A DNA stretch of 64,000 nt, from contig NZ_JXST01000009.1 in NCBI RefSeq assembly GCF_000878195.1, positions 1 through 64,000 of the forward strand, read 5' to 3'. Below are positions 9,151 through 19,389 of this stretch, in pieces; position 1 is the first letter of the stretch, and each line of letters starts with the position of its first letter. The notes under the pieces were generated by a model, which saw only the letters and a list, made by a program, of their open reading frames with translations, was not told the origin of the DNA and ran no database searches. Made by a program: the position numbers and the translations under genes. The DNA is from Mycolicibacterium llatzerense (GTDB lineage Bacteria > Actinomycetota > Actinomycetes > Mycobacteriales > Mycobacteriaceae).

Positions 9151-10722
9151 CTACTCGGCTGCAGGCGCTGCGACGGCCGGGGCTTCAGTGGCCGCCCCAG
9201 CTGTGGCCTTGCTCGGACGACGACGCCGGCGGCGGCGACCCGAGTGGGTCGACTCGGCGGGGCTGTCGCCTTCCGGTGCACTGCCTTCGGCGGTCTCGCC
9301 TTCGGCGGCTCCGGATGCCTCGACATGGCCGGTGGCCGACTCGCCGGCGCGGGTGCGGCGGCGGGCCCGGCTGCGGCCACGGGCCGGGCGGTCCTTGTCG
9401 GTGCTGGACTCGCGCTTGAGCTCGGGGTCGGCCGAAGAGCGAGGGGCCTTCTTCTCCGATTTCACCCGGGACGTACCGACCGAGCCGGTGACGTCGGTCG
9501 GGATGTCCAGCTCTTCGTACAGGTGCGGCGACCGGGAGTAGGTCTCGGCCGGGTCCGGGCAGTCCAGGTTGAGGGCCTTGTCGATCATCGTCCACCGGGT
9601 CAGCTCGTCCCAGTCCACCAGCGTGACCGCGATACCGGTCTTGCCGGCGCGACCGGTGCGGCCGATGCGGTGCACGTAGGACATTTCGTCCTCGGGGATC
9701 TGGTAGTTGATGACGTGCGTGATGTCGTCGATGTCGATGCCGCGGGCTGCGACGTCGGTGGCTACCAGGACGTCGATTTCTCCGTTGCGGAACGACTTGA
9801 GGGCCTTCTCGCGGGCGATCTGGCCCAGGTCACCGTGGACGGCGCCGACCTTGAAGCCGCGCTCGGCGAGCTCGTCGGACACCTTCTGGGCGGTGCGCTT
9901 GGTGCGGGTGAAGATCATGGTCGCGCCGCGGCCGTTGGCCTGCAGGATGCGACTGACCATCTCCACCTTGTCCAGCGCGTGGGCGCGGTAGACGTACTGC
10001 TTGGTGGAGTCGTGGGTGGCCGCCGAGTGCGGGGCCTCGGCCCGGATGTGCGTCGGCTGGTTCATGAAGGTGCGGGCCAGCGTGATGATCGGGTCCGGCA
10101 TGGTGGCCGAGAACAACATCGCCTGCCGGGAATCCGGGGTCAGGCGCAGGATGCGCTCGATGTCGGGCAGGAAGCCCAGGTCCAGCATCTCGTCGGCCTC
10201 GTCGAGGACCAGGACGCTCAGGCCGCCCAGCTGCAGGTGGCCCTGCTGGGCCAAATCCAGGAGCCGGCCCGGGGTGCCGACGATGACGTCGACGCCTTGG
10301 CGCAGGGCTTCGATCTGCGGCTCGTAGGGACGGCCACCGTAGATGGCTTCGACGCGGAGTTTGCGTTCCCCGGACTCGCCGGCCCTGAGGTGTTTGCCGG
10401 CCATCGTCAGATCGCCGTACACCTGGATGCAGAGCTCACGGGTGGGGACCACGACGAGGGCGCGGGGGGTGCCGGTCAGCGGCAGCGACGGATCGGAGGC
10501 GACGCGGTGCAGCAGCGGCACGCCGAACGCCAGGGTCTTGCCCATACCGGTGCGGGCCTGGCCGATGAGGTCGTCGCCGGCCAGTGCCAAGGGGAGGGTC
10601 AGCTCCTGGATGGCGAACGGGTGGTGCTTGCCGTCCTCGGTCAATGCCTGGACGATTTCGTCCCGAACACCGAGGTCAGCGAAGGTTTTTTCTTCTGTGA
10701 TCGTTGCAGTTAAAGCGGTCAT
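9151..10722 (-). CDS. rhlE: DEAD-box RNA helicase
   Basis: The 523-residue protein carries the full DEAD-box motif set: a Q-motif region (FADLGVRDEIVQAL, PFAIQ), Walker A ARTGMGKT, PTRELCIQV, TPGRLLDL, VLDEADEML, FSATMP, and in the second RecA lobe VHGDLGQ, ATDVAARGIDI and HRIGRTGRAG. A low-complexity, Arg-rich tail of about 110 residues (RPARGRSRARRR, GRRRRRRRP) suits RNA binding. The ATG at 10722 fits the M. tuberculosis RhlE length (about 527) better than an upstream in-frame extension. Likely role: RNA unwinding in ribosome assembly or degradosome work. Confidence 0.95.
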   Translation of the reverse strand: MTALTATITEEKTFADLGVRDEIVQALTEDGKHHPFAIQELTLPLALAGDDLIGQARTGMGKTLAFGVPLLHRVASDPSLPLTGTPRALVVVPTRELCIQVYGDLTMAGKHLRAGESGERKLRVEAIYGGRPYEPQIEALRQGVDVIVGTPGRLLDLAQQGHLQLGGLSVLVLDEADEMLDLGFLPDIERILRLTPDSRQAMLFSATMPDPIITLARTFMNQPTHIRAEAPHSAATHDSTKQYVYRAHALDKVEMVSRILQANGRGATMIFTRTKRTAQKVSDELAERGFKVGAVHGDLGQIAREKALKSFRNGEIDVLVATDVAARGIDIDDITHVINYQIPEDEMSYVHRIGRTGRAGKTGIAVTLVDWDELTRWTMIDKALNLDCPDPAETYSRSPHLYEELDIPTDVTGSVGTSRVKSEKKAPRSSADPELKRESSTDKDRPARGRSRARRRTRAGESATGHVEASGAAEGETAEGSAPEGDSPAESTHSGRRRRRRRPSKATAGAATEAPAVAAPAAE

Positions 10723-11024
10723 GAGGTGGCGTGGATGCCTTCCAGTGTCATCGGAGTCAGTGCTCGCTGTTGTTCCACGCGCGCACGAGTCTGACGACAA
10801 ACACTTGGGGCCCTCGGGGCGATTCTGCCGAATTCAGCCGGGTTTCCGGCGAGCTGGAGAACCGCCTACCGCGTAGGTCGCGGATGGAGGCGGGCCAACA
10901 CGTGCACGCACATTTCCTTGGTCGCAGCCTGTCTCGCTCTACGGAAACGGCTACAGCCGAGACTATTGTAGCTGGTCGCGTCGCCGGTCGGCTGTGACGC
11001 GAGTCGCGGTCTAGAGTTGGGGCC
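10723..11024. other. 302-bp divergent intergenic region between rhlE and the ferritin-like gene
   Basis: No convincing gene is seen here. The region should hold the rhlE promoter (minus strand) and the promoter of the ferritin-like gene at its right end. It has no strong hairpin. Confidence 0.6.
11012..11017 (+). promoter_or_regulatory. -10 element for leaderless ferritin-like gene
   Basis: TAGAGT matches the mycobacterial TANNNT -10 consensus and ends seven bases before the ATG at 11025. A transcript starting at the A of the ATG is therefore likely. No Shine-Dalgarno sequence lies between them. A clear -35 was not seen. Confidence 0.5.
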
Positions 11025-11726
11025 ATGCCTTCGACGTCCCAGGCGCAGCCCGAGCAGACGGCAACTCCGGTGCAGCCGGCGGTGTCCGGTGATCATCCCG
11101 GTATCAACGAGTTGTTCGCGTTGTTGGCCTACGGGGAGGTCGCCGCGTTCTACCGGTTGACCGAGGAGGCGCGGATGGCGCCGAACCTGGCCGGCCGCAT
11201 CAACCTGGCGCGGATGGCCGCTGCCGAGATGGGCCACTTCGACGTGTTGCGCGAGGCCTTGCTGCGTCGTGGCGTCGACGTCGTCCCTGCGATGACGAAA
11301 TACGCTCCGGCACTGGAGAATTACCATCGGCTGACGACTCCGAGCACCTGGCTGGAGGCGTTGGTCAAGACCTACGTCGGCGACGCCCTGGCGGCGGATT
11401 TCTACCTGGAGATCGCCGGGTCGCTGCCCGCAGAGGCAGCCGACGTGGTTCGTGCGGTGCTGTCGGAAACCGGCCACTCCCAGTTCGTGGTGGCCGAGGT
11501 GCGGGCCGCGGTCGGCGCCAGCGACCGGCAGCGGCACCGGCTGGCGCTGTGGTCGCGGCGGCTGCTGGGGGAGGCGATCACCCAGGCGCAGTTCGTGATG
11601 GCCGAGCACGACGAGCTCGTCGACCTGGTGCTGTCCAGTGGCGAGGGCCTGACCCAGATGACCGAGTTCTTCGAGCGCCTGCAGGAGACACACAAAAACC
11701 GGGTACGCGAACTCGGCCTCGGCTGA
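11025..11726 (+). CDS. ferritin-like-fold protein (Rv3210c type)
   Basis: The 233-residue all-alpha protein has carboxylate/histidine pairs as expected of a ferritin-like diiron or degenerate diiron fold. AAEMGHFD gives an E-x-x-H around residue 68-71, SETGHSQF gives a second E-x-x-H around 149-152, and LAYGEVAAFYRL supplies an N-terminal Glu. The C-terminal helix carries VMAEHDELV. Related entries are often annotated as ferritin-like or MiaE-like hydroxylase; no substrate can be named. The gene is divergent from rhlE and convergent with the MmpS-like gene. Confidence 0.82.
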   Translation: MPSTSQAQPEQTATPVQPAVSGDHPGINELFALLAYGEVAAFYRLTEEARMAPNLAGRINLARMAAAEMGHFDVLREALLRRGVDVVPAMTKYAPALENYHRLTTPSTWLEALVKTYVGDALAADFYLEIAGSLPAEAADVVRAVLSETGHSQFVVAEVRAAVGASDRQRHRLALWSRRLLGEAITQAQFVMAEHDELVDLVLSSGEGLTQMTEFFERLQETHKNRVRELGLG

Positions 11727-11742
11727 GCTCACGCACCCGGTT
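11697..11742. terminator. convergent terminator-like hairpin
   Basis: AACCGGGT and ACCCGGTT form an 8-bp perfect outer stem. A partly paired inner stem covers the last codons and the stop of the ferritin-like gene. It would serve both this gene and the convergent MmpS-like gene. Confidence 0.4.
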
Positions 11743-11759
11743 CTGTGGTGCCGTGGTGA

Positions 11760-12659
11760 CTACTTCGTGCAGGTGGTGATCAACGTGTTGTTGTTCTGCG
11801 CGGCGACCGCTGCGCCCGACCCATCGCTGATCGAGCAGTTCAGCTGACCGGTGACGCTGGTGGCGGTCACCGAGCTCAGCGAGACGCCCGGGTTCAGGGT
11901 GATCGTCTTGGCCCACGGCAGGGACACATTGACGTCCGTCTGCAGCGCGCCCTGTCCGTCTGTGTAGATGACCGTGACCAGGTCCAACAGCGATTTGTTG
12001 CCGGTGATCCGGTACGTCACCGTGTTCGGGACGGGCGCCGCGGGTACGGCCGCCGGATCGACCGGCGGGACGGCCTCGGCCGTCGGGGCCGGTGCGGTCG
12101 GGGTGACGGTCGTGACGGTCTCGGGCGCCAGTGACGCCGATGGCGGCGCGGCGGTCACCCGGGGGCGCGGAGCCGCTGACGGCGCTGCTGCGGCCGACGG
12201 CGCGGCGGACTGGCTGGTGCTGGGCGGGGTGATCGGCGCGGTGACCGGGCCGCTGTCGCCGCCGCCGAGGATCACGACGGTGCAGATGACCGCGACCAGC
12301 AGGATGGCGCCGGCGACGCCGGCCACCCACACCCAGCGCCGATCGATGGCGTCGTCGTACTCGTAGATCTCGTCGTCGTCGTAATCGTCGTACGCCGCGT
12401 CGGCATCACTGCCGGCGTAATCGGCGTCGGCCGCCGTGAACCGGTCGGTGTCGCCGTAGGTGCTGGTGTACTCGCCGGTGGGGCGGTCGGCCAGATCGGT
12501 GGCCGAACTGTACGAGCCGTACCCGGTGCTGGAGCCGTAGCCGTAGTTGGCGCTGCCGTAGCTGTGGCCGCGGTCGTAACCCTGGTAGCTGGGGGTGTCC
12601 CCGTAGCCGTCGGTGGACGCCCCCGACGGTGCTGAATATCGCGAATATGTCCTGCTCAT
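11760..12659 (-). CDS. single-pass membrane protein with MmpS-like C-terminal domain
   Basis: The 299-residue protein starts at an ATG preceded by a GGGGAAAG ribosome site. The first 115 residues are a Tyr/Ser/Gly- and Asp-rich cytoplasmic segment (many GYG/SYG repeats, then DDYDDDEIYEYDD). One membrane helix follows (about 118-139, WVWVAGVAGAILLVAVICTV), then an Ala/Pro/Ser linker and a C-terminal beta domain beginning NTVTYRITGNKSLLDLVTV. This domain, with its conserved pair of cysteines (LNCS, TTCTK), resembles the extracytoplasmic part of MmpS proteins. No MmpL partner is next to it. M. tuberculosis Rv3209 is the positional counterpart. Confidence 0.85.
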   Translation of the reverse strand: MSRTYSRYSAPSGASTDGYGDTPSYQGYDRGHSYGSANYGYGSSTGYGSYSSATDLADRPTGEYTSTYGDTDRFTAADADYAGSDADAAYDDYDDDEIYEYDDAIDRRWVWVAGVAGAILLVAVICTVVILGGGDSGPVTAPITPPSTSQSAAPSAAAAPSAAPRPRVTAAPPSASLAPETVTTVTPTAPAPTAEAVPPVDPAAVPAAPVPNTVTYRITGNKSLLDLVTVIYTDGQGALQTDVNVSLPWAKTITLNPGVSLSSVTATSVTGQLNCSISDGSGAAVAAQNNNTLITTCTK

Positions 12660-13018
12660 GGCGACTTTCCCCGGTCGAGTTTCACTTACCTCGTCGATGC
12701 TAGTGGTGTGAAAGTTACGGATGAGGTTGGCTCGCTGGCCATCGGATAACGGTCGGGACTCGGTTGGGTCCACCGCGCCGAGACGACCCGTCGCGACCTC
12801 GCAAAGTGGTGTCGGCGGGCGGGGATTTCCAGGCGGCAACTGTGACGACGTCGTGACCTCGACGGCGCGTCCCGCCGGTCCGCCACCGGCACCCACGTAC
12901 ATGGTTCGCCTAGCGCGAACGTGCCCGCGGGTACCGCGGCCACCGTCGTCCACTAGCCTCCTGAGGAGAGTTCTATTGCAGCTCGAATGAAGTCTTGAAA
13001 CGAATGAAAGGGGTCAGC
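12660..13018. other. 359-bp divergent intergenic region
   Basis: This lies between the MmpS-like gene (minus strand) and the DUF3107 gene (plus strand). A TAGCCT -10-like hexamer at 12955-12960 could serve the plus-strand gene, giving a leader of about 50 bases. No ORF with family signatures was found; an in-frame upstream extension of the MmpS-like gene exists but looks non-coding. Confidence 0.5.
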
Positions 13019-13255
13019 GTGGAGGTCAAGATCGGGGTCACCGACAGCCCGCGCGAACTGTTCCTCAACAGCGCGCAGACTCCGGAGGAAGTGGAGGCGT
13101 TGGTCACCGACGCGCTCGCCAAGGAGTCGGGCGTCCTGGCGCTGACTGACGAGAAGGGTCGCCGGTTCCTGGTGCAGACCGCCAGGATCGCCTACGTCGA
13201 GATCGGTGCGGCCGACGTCCGCCGGGTCGGCTTCGGCGTCACCGGCAAGGACTGA
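13019..13255 (+). CDS. DUF3107 protein (TB9.4 type)
   Basis: The 78-residue protein (EVKIGVTDSPREL at the start, then RFLVQTARIAYVEIG, ending RRVGFGVTGKD) is a clear member of the actinobacterial DUF3107 family that includes M. tuberculosis TB9.4 (Rv3208A). GTG 13019 was chosen because the family starts at M-E-V-K-I-G and AAAGGGG lies a few bases upstream. The function is unknown. In sequenced mycobacteria it sits beside the Rv3208-type TetR gene, as it does here. Confidence 0.93.
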   Translation: MEVKIGVTDSPRELFLNSAQTPEEVEALVTDALAKESGVLALTDEKGRRFLVQTARIAYVEIGAADVRRVGFGVTGKD

Positions 13256-13271
13256 CTACTGCCGCAAGCAA

Positions 13272-13307
13272 AAAACTGCCCCTCTCCGTTCGGAGAGGGG
13301 CAGTTTT
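13272..13307. terminator. bidirectional rho-independent terminator
   Basis: AAAACTGCCCCTCTCCG and CGGAGAGGGGCAGTTTT form a perfect 17-bp stem with a TT loop. A-tract and T-tract flanks make it functional in both directions. It separates the DUF3107 gene from the convergent TetR gene. Confidence 0.92.
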
Positions 13308-13324
13308 GTTTGGTTCGAGCCGCG

Positions 13325-14077
<753 letters not shown>

Positions 14078-14258
14078 TCATGGCCGCCCAACCTGTTGTT
14101 CAGGTTGACCGACCCGGCAGTTTATCGCCACGACACTACTACCGTTAGTTCGCGGCATTCGCGTGCTACCAGCGGTTCGGCGATTGTGTCTGCCGCACTT
14201 GAACGCCCGGTGGCGTGCCATGTCCGGCGTTCGCCCAGCTCTATGCCATCCTGGTTCC

Positions 14259-15305
14259 GTGACCTACGACCCGGGCCGAGGCACCGGTCGCGTCCCTGTG
14301 GTGCGCAATGAGTGGCGTGAGCCTTTGCGCGCGCAGCGAGATCCGGTGGCCGAGGACTCAGGGCGGCTCCGATCCAATCGGGACGATCGGCAGCAGTGGC
14401 GCAAGCAGTCCTGGCTGGGTCGTTTCGTGTCCACGTACGGGTGGCGCGCATACGCTCTGCCGGCGCTGGCCATCGTCACCGGAATGGTGGTCTACCAGGG
14501 CATCTCCGGTCCCAAGCCGATCACGCCGGCGCACCCGCACGTACCGCTGGTCGGTCAGCCCACCATCAATTCGGCGAGCACCGCGATCGTCGGCGCACCG
14601 CCCAAGGGCCTGACCCAGTTCGACGTCAACCTGCCCACCGGCATCCTCCCGGACGGCGGACCGTTCACCGAGGCCGGCGCCAAGGCCTGGCATGTCGTGC
14701 CGGGCACCACCCCCAAGATCGGTCAGGGCGCCACCAAGTCGGTGACCTACACCGTCGAGGTGGAGGACGGCGTCGACACCACCAGCTTCGGCGGTGACGA
14801 GGCGTTTGCCCGGATGGTCGCCGAAACCCTCGCCAACCCGAAGAGCTGGACGCACGACGGGAAGTTCGCCTTCACGCGACTCGACGCGTCGTCGCCGGAG
14901 AACCCCGACTTCCGGGTGTCCCTGACCTCGCCGATGACGGTGCGTGAGGGCTGCGGCTACGACATCCCGCTGGAGTCGTCGTGCTTCAACCCGGCGTACT
15001 TCCCGGCCGACGGCGGCAAGGCCCAGTCCCGCGTGTTCATCAACGAGGCGCGCTGGGTGCGCGGTGCCGTGCCGTTCCAGGGCGACATCGGCTCCTACCG
15101 CCAGTACCTGATCAACCACGAGGTCGGGCACGCCCTCGGCTTCCGGATGCACGAGCCGTGCGGCGACAACGGCGGGCTGGCGCCGATCATGATGCAGCAG
15201 ACCTTCTCGACCAACAACAACGACGACGCCAAGTTCGACCCGGAGTCCGTCAAGGCGGACGGCAAGACCTGCCACGTCAACTCCTGGCCGTACCCCATTC
15301 CCTGA
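14259..15305 (+). CDS. DUF3152 membrane-anchored metzincin-like protein
   Basis: The 348-residue protein starts at GTG (MTYDPGRGTGRVPV, the family start). It has a basic cytoplasmic tail, one membrane helix (about 64-83) and an extracytoplasmic domain of about 250 residues. The zinc signature NHEVGHALGFRMHEPC resembles H-E-x-x-H-x-x-G-x-x-H, but with one extra residue before the third histidine. Cysteine pairs (EGCGYD, SSCFNP, EPCGD, KTCHV) suggest disulfides. A secreted-side protease role is an inference from the motif. It lies upstream of moeZ, as in M. tuberculosis Rv3207c-Rv3206c. Confidence 0.88.
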   Translation: MTYDPGRGTGRVPVVRNEWREPLRAQRDPVAEDSGRLRSNRDDRQQWRKQSWLGRFVSTYGWRAYALPALAIVTGMVVYQGISGPKPITPAHPHVPLVGQPTINSASTAIVGAPPKGLTQFDVNLPTGILPDGGPFTEAGAKAWHVVPGTTPKIGQGATKSVTYTVEVEDGVDTTSFGGDEAFARMVAETLANPKSWTHDGKFAFTRLDASSPENPDFRVSLTSPMTVREGCGYDIPLESSCFNPAYFPADGGKAQSRVFINEARWVRGAVPFQGDIGSYRQYLINHEVGHALGFRMHEPCGDNGGLAPIMMQQTFSTNNNDDAKFDPESVKADGKTCHVNSWPYPIP

Positions 15306-15357
15306 CCCCCGCGAGCGGCCGTCGAGCGGCCCAGAAATGTACGGCGAAGCGGCTCAC

Positions 15358-15363
15358 TACTGT
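15358..15363 (+). promoter_or_regulatory. -10 element for leaderless moeZ
   Basis: TACTGT fits TANNNT and ends seven bases before the moeZ ATG, the spacing expected for a leaderless transcript. Confidence 0.45.
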
Positions 15364-15370
15364 TGAAGGC

Positions 15371-16549
<1,179 letters not shown>

Positions 16550-16555
16550 CACATT

Positions 16556-16606
16556 GGGGCGAGCGAAGCGACGGGATGGACACGCGGGGCGAGCGAAGCG
16601 ACGGGA
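16556..16606. repeat. two 21-bp direct repeats, 30-bp period
   Basis: GGGGCGAGCGAAGCGACGGGA occurs at 16556-16576 and again at 16586-16606, separated by TGGACACGC. The element sits in the gap between moeZ and the TIGR02569 gene. Similar GCGAGCGAAGCGACGGG words are familiar from intergenic mycobacterial DNA. Confidence 0.85.
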
Positions 16607-16633
16607 GAAGGCTGCGTCCGGCCGGGCACACCT

Positions 16634-16639
16634 TAGTCT
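16634..16639 (+). promoter_or_regulatory. -10 element for leaderless TIGR02569 gene
   Basis: TAGTCT fits TANNNT and ends six bases before GTG 16646, consistent with transcription starting at the start codon. Confidence 0.4.
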
Positions 16640-16645
16640 GATCGG

Positions 16646-17500
16646 GTGACCGTCGACCGTCCCCCCGAACATGTGCTTACGGCGTTCGGCCTGACCGGTC
16701 TCCGGCCGGTCCCACTCGGCTCGAGCTGGGAGGGCGGCTGGCGCTGCGGCGAGGTGGTGCTGTCCATGGTCGCCGACAATGCCCGGGCCTCCTGGTCGGC
16801 GAAAGTGCGCGAGACGCTGTTCGTCGACGGCGTCCGGCTGGCCCGTCCCGTGCGCGCGACGGACGGGCGCTACGTCGTCGCCGGCTGGCGCGCCGACACG
16901 TTTGTCACCGGCACCCCTGAACCGCGTCACGACGAGATCGTCTCGGCCGCGGTGCGGTTGCACGAGGCGACCGCCAAGCTCGAGCGTCCGCGCTTCCTGA
17001 CGCAACCGCCCGCCGTGCCGTGGAGCGACGTCGACGTGTTCATCGCCGCCGACCGCGCCGCCTGGGAAGACCGGCCGCTGCAGTCGTTGCCGCCAGGTGC
17101 CCAGGCGGTGCCGGGTACCTCGGATGGCCGCCGGTCGGTCGAACTGATCAATCAGCTTGCGTCCCTGCGCAAGCCGACGCGCAACCCGAGCCAGCTGGTG
17201 CACGGCGACCTCTACGGCACGGTGCTGTTCGCCGGCACCGCCGCGCCCGGCATCACCGACATCACGCCGTACTGGCGGCCGGCATCGTGGGCCGCGGGCG
17301 TGGTCGTTGTCGACGCGCTGTCGTGGGGCGAGGCCGACGACGGTCTCATCGAACGCTGGGCGTCGCTGCCCGAGTGGCCACAGATGCTGTTGCGCGCCTT
17401 GATCTTCCGGCTCGCGGTCCATGCCCTGCACCCGCGGTCGACGGCGGCGGCCTTCCCCGGTCTGGCCCGTACCGCAGCCTTGGTGCGACTGGTTCTCTAG
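16646..17500 (+). CDS. TIGR02569 family protein (kinase-fold-like, Rv3205c type)
   Basis: The 284-residue actinobacterial protein is recognised by its conserved start (PPEHVLTAFGL, LGSSWEGGWRCG) and by the segment LVHGDLYGTVLF...ITDITPYWRP. This resembles the HGDxxxxN and D-F-D segments of aminoglycoside phosphotransferase-like kinases, but the catalytic-loop Asn is replaced by Val. The fold is probably APH-like with uncertain activity. It follows moeZ across the direct repeats, in the same order as M. tuberculosis Rv3206c-Rv3205c. Confidence 0.82.
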   Translation: MTVDRPPEHVLTAFGLTGLRPVPLGSSWEGGWRCGEVVLSMVADNARASWSAKVRETLFVDGVRLARPVRATDGRYVVAGWRADTFVTGTPEPRHDEIVSAAVRLHEATAKLERPRFLTQPPAVPWSDVDVFIAADRAAWEDRPLQSLPPGAQAVPGTSDGRRSVELINQLASLRKPTRNPSQLVHGDLYGTVLFAGTAAPGITDITPYWRPASWAAGVVVVDALSWGEADDGLIERWASLPEWPQMLLRALIFRLAVHALHPRSTAAAFPGLARTAALVRLVL

Positions 17501-17557
17501 CCTGCTCGCCGCCATTCGAATGGCAGCGTGCCCCGTTCGGTGAGAAAGTTACCTCGC

Positions 17558-18952
17558 ATGACGGCTGTTGAACCCACCACCGACGGGACCTACCAAGACA
17601 GGATCGTTGCGGTCGAACCCGGCGGCAACGAGTTCATCGCCGAGGCGGACCGGCACGGCAAGCCGAGTCAGCTGTTCTGGACGTGGACGTCACCCAACAT
17701 GGAATTCGCGACGGTGTTCGTCGGCATGCTGGCCGTCCTCGCGTTCGGCATGAGCTTCTGGCAGGCGGTCGCCGGGATCATCATCGGTACCGGCCTGGGT
17801 GCCATCGCGCACTATTTCCTGTCCGCGCGTGGACCGCTGCACGGCGTGCCACAGATGGTACTGGGACGAATGGCGTTCGGGTTCAAGGGAAACGCACTGC
17901 CCGCGACGTTGATGTCGATCACCGCGGGCGTCGGCTGGTTTGCCACCAACAGTGTCAGCGGTGCGTTTGCCCTGTCCACCCTGTTCGGCTTCGGGCCACT
18001 GATCGGCCTGATCATCATCGTGGTGTTGCAGACCGCGTTCGCGTTCTTCGGCCACAATCTGGTGCAGGCGTTCGAGCGCTGGTCGTTCCCGGCGCTCGTC
18101 ATCGTCTTCGGCGCGGCATCGGTGGGAATTTTCGCGCACGCGGATCTGGGTGCGCCGGCGCCGTCGGGCGGGGTTGGCGGACTCGGGGGCTTCCTGCTCA
18201 CCGTCGGTACCGCGTTCGGTTACGCGGCCGGCTGGACCCCGTACGCCGCGGACTACACCCGCTATCTGCCGTCGGCGGTGTCCACTTTCGCGACGGGGTT
18301 CTTCGCCTCCACCGGGTTGTTCGTGTCGTGTGTGGCCCTGGAGATCGTCGGGGCGGCATCGACGACTGTCGGAGTGGCGAGCCTGGGCAATCCGACCGGG
18401 TCGTTCACCGCCGAGCTTGCGCCCTTGCTGGCCAAGGCGACACTGATGGCCATCGCGGTCGGTGCGATCGCCGCCAATGCGCTCAATGTCTATTCTGGGG
18501 CAATGGCTTTCGTGACCATCGGGATCACGTTGCCGCCACACATTGCGCGGGCTCTGGTGACCGTCTTCTTCGGCGTGGCCGGTTTCCTGATCGCCTGGTG
18601 GGCGTTGCCCGATGCCGCGCACAGCTATGAAGCGTTCCTGCTGGTGATCGCCTACTGGATCGGCCCCTGGCTGGGTGTGGTCTTCGCCGATCAGTATCTG
18701 CGCCGCGGGCAACAGATCGCCGGGTATCTCTACGACCGCTCGTACTCGAACTGGCCCGGGCTGTTGTCCTTCGCGCTGGGGCTGGGACTGTCGGTGTTGT
18801 TGTTCTCCAACCAGGAGAAGTTCGTCGGCTATATCGCCCAGGCGGTGCCGAAACTCGGCGACATCACCTTCTTCGTCGGCTTCCTCATCTCCGGTGCCGC
18901 CTACCTGGTGCTGTGTCGATCGAAAATCGCCGCGGAACGCGCCGTCATATGA
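17558..18952 (+). CDS. codB: NCS1-family cytosine/nucleobase permease
   Basis: The 464-residue protein has about 12 membrane helices and NCS1 (cytosine/purine/uracil/allantoin permease) features: LFWTWTSPNMEFATVFVGML in helix 1, TAGVGWFATNSVSG, GWTPYAADYTRYLPS and NALNVYSGAMAF. It should import a nucleobase with Na+ or H+. It is translationally coupled (ATGA) to a cytosine deaminase, which supports cytosine as substrate. A GTG 30 bases upstream is an alternative start. The trio it begins is absent from the corresponding M. tuberculosis interval (Rv3205c-Rv3204). Confidence 0.92.
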   Translation: MTAVEPTTDGTYQDRIVAVEPGGNEFIAEADRHGKPSQLFWTWTSPNMEFATVFVGMLAVLAFGMSFWQAVAGIIIGTGLGAIAHYFLSARGPLHGVPQMVLGRMAFGFKGNALPATLMSITAGVGWFATNSVSGAFALSTLFGFGPLIGLIIIVVLQTAFAFFGHNLVQAFERWSFPALVIVFGAASVGIFAHADLGAPAPSGGVGGLGGFLLTVGTAFGYAAGWTPYAADYTRYLPSAVSTFATGFFASTGLFVSCVALEIVGAASTTVGVASLGNPTGSFTAELAPLLAKATLMAIAVGAIAANALNVYSGAMAFVTIGITLPPHIARALVTVFFGVAGFLIAWWALPDAAHSYEAFLLVIAYWIGPWLGVVFADQYLRRGQQIAGYLYDRSYSNWPGLLSFALGLGLSVLLFSNQEKFVGYIAQAVPKLGDITFFVGFLISGAAYLVLCRSKIAAERAVI

Positions 18953-19389
18953 CCCCCGAACAGATGCTCGACGTCGCGGTCGCTGAAGCGCGAACTGGGC
19001 TGGCCGAGGGTGGTATTCCGATCGGTGCGGCGTTGTTTCGAGCCAATGGCGAACTCCTGGGTGCCGGCCACAACCGTCGGGTGCAGAACGATGATCCCTC
19101 GGTGCACGCCGAGACCGACGCATTCCGTGCGGCCGGACGTCAGCGCGGCTACCGCTCGACCATCATGGTGACGACGCTCTCGCCGTGCTGGTATTGCAGC
19201 GGACTGGTGCGGCAATTCGGCATCGGCGCGGTGGTGATCGGGGAGGCCCGCACGTTCCGCGGAGGTCATGATTGGCTGGCCGAACATGGTGTGGCGGTCA
19301 CGGTTTTGGACGACGAGCGGTGCGTGGCGATGATGGCAGAGTTCATCAGCGCCCGCCCCGAATTGTGGGCGGAGGATATCGGCGAATGA
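18949..19389 (+). CDS. cytosine deaminase, fungal (Fcy1) type
   Basis: The 146-residue zinc deaminase of the CDA fold has H53-A-E55 (SVHAETDAF) and the zinc cysteines C80 and C83 in TTLSPCWYC. Length, the GGIPIGAALF start region and the tail VLDDERC...RPELWAEDIGE closely parallel yeast Fcy1, which deaminates cytosine to uracil. This differs from the unrelated amidohydrolase CodA of E. coli. It overlaps the permease stop and the next start by four bases each, so all three proteins should be made together. A pyrimidine-analogue substrate is possible, but cytosine is the best call. Confidence 0.9.
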   Translation: MTPEQMLDVAVAEARTGLAEGGIPIGAALFRANGELLGAGHNRRVQNDDPSVHAETDAFRAAGRQRGYRSTIMVTTLSPCWYCSGLVRQFGIGAVVIGEARTFRGGHDWLAEHGVAVTVLDDERCVAMMAEFISARPELWAEDIGE

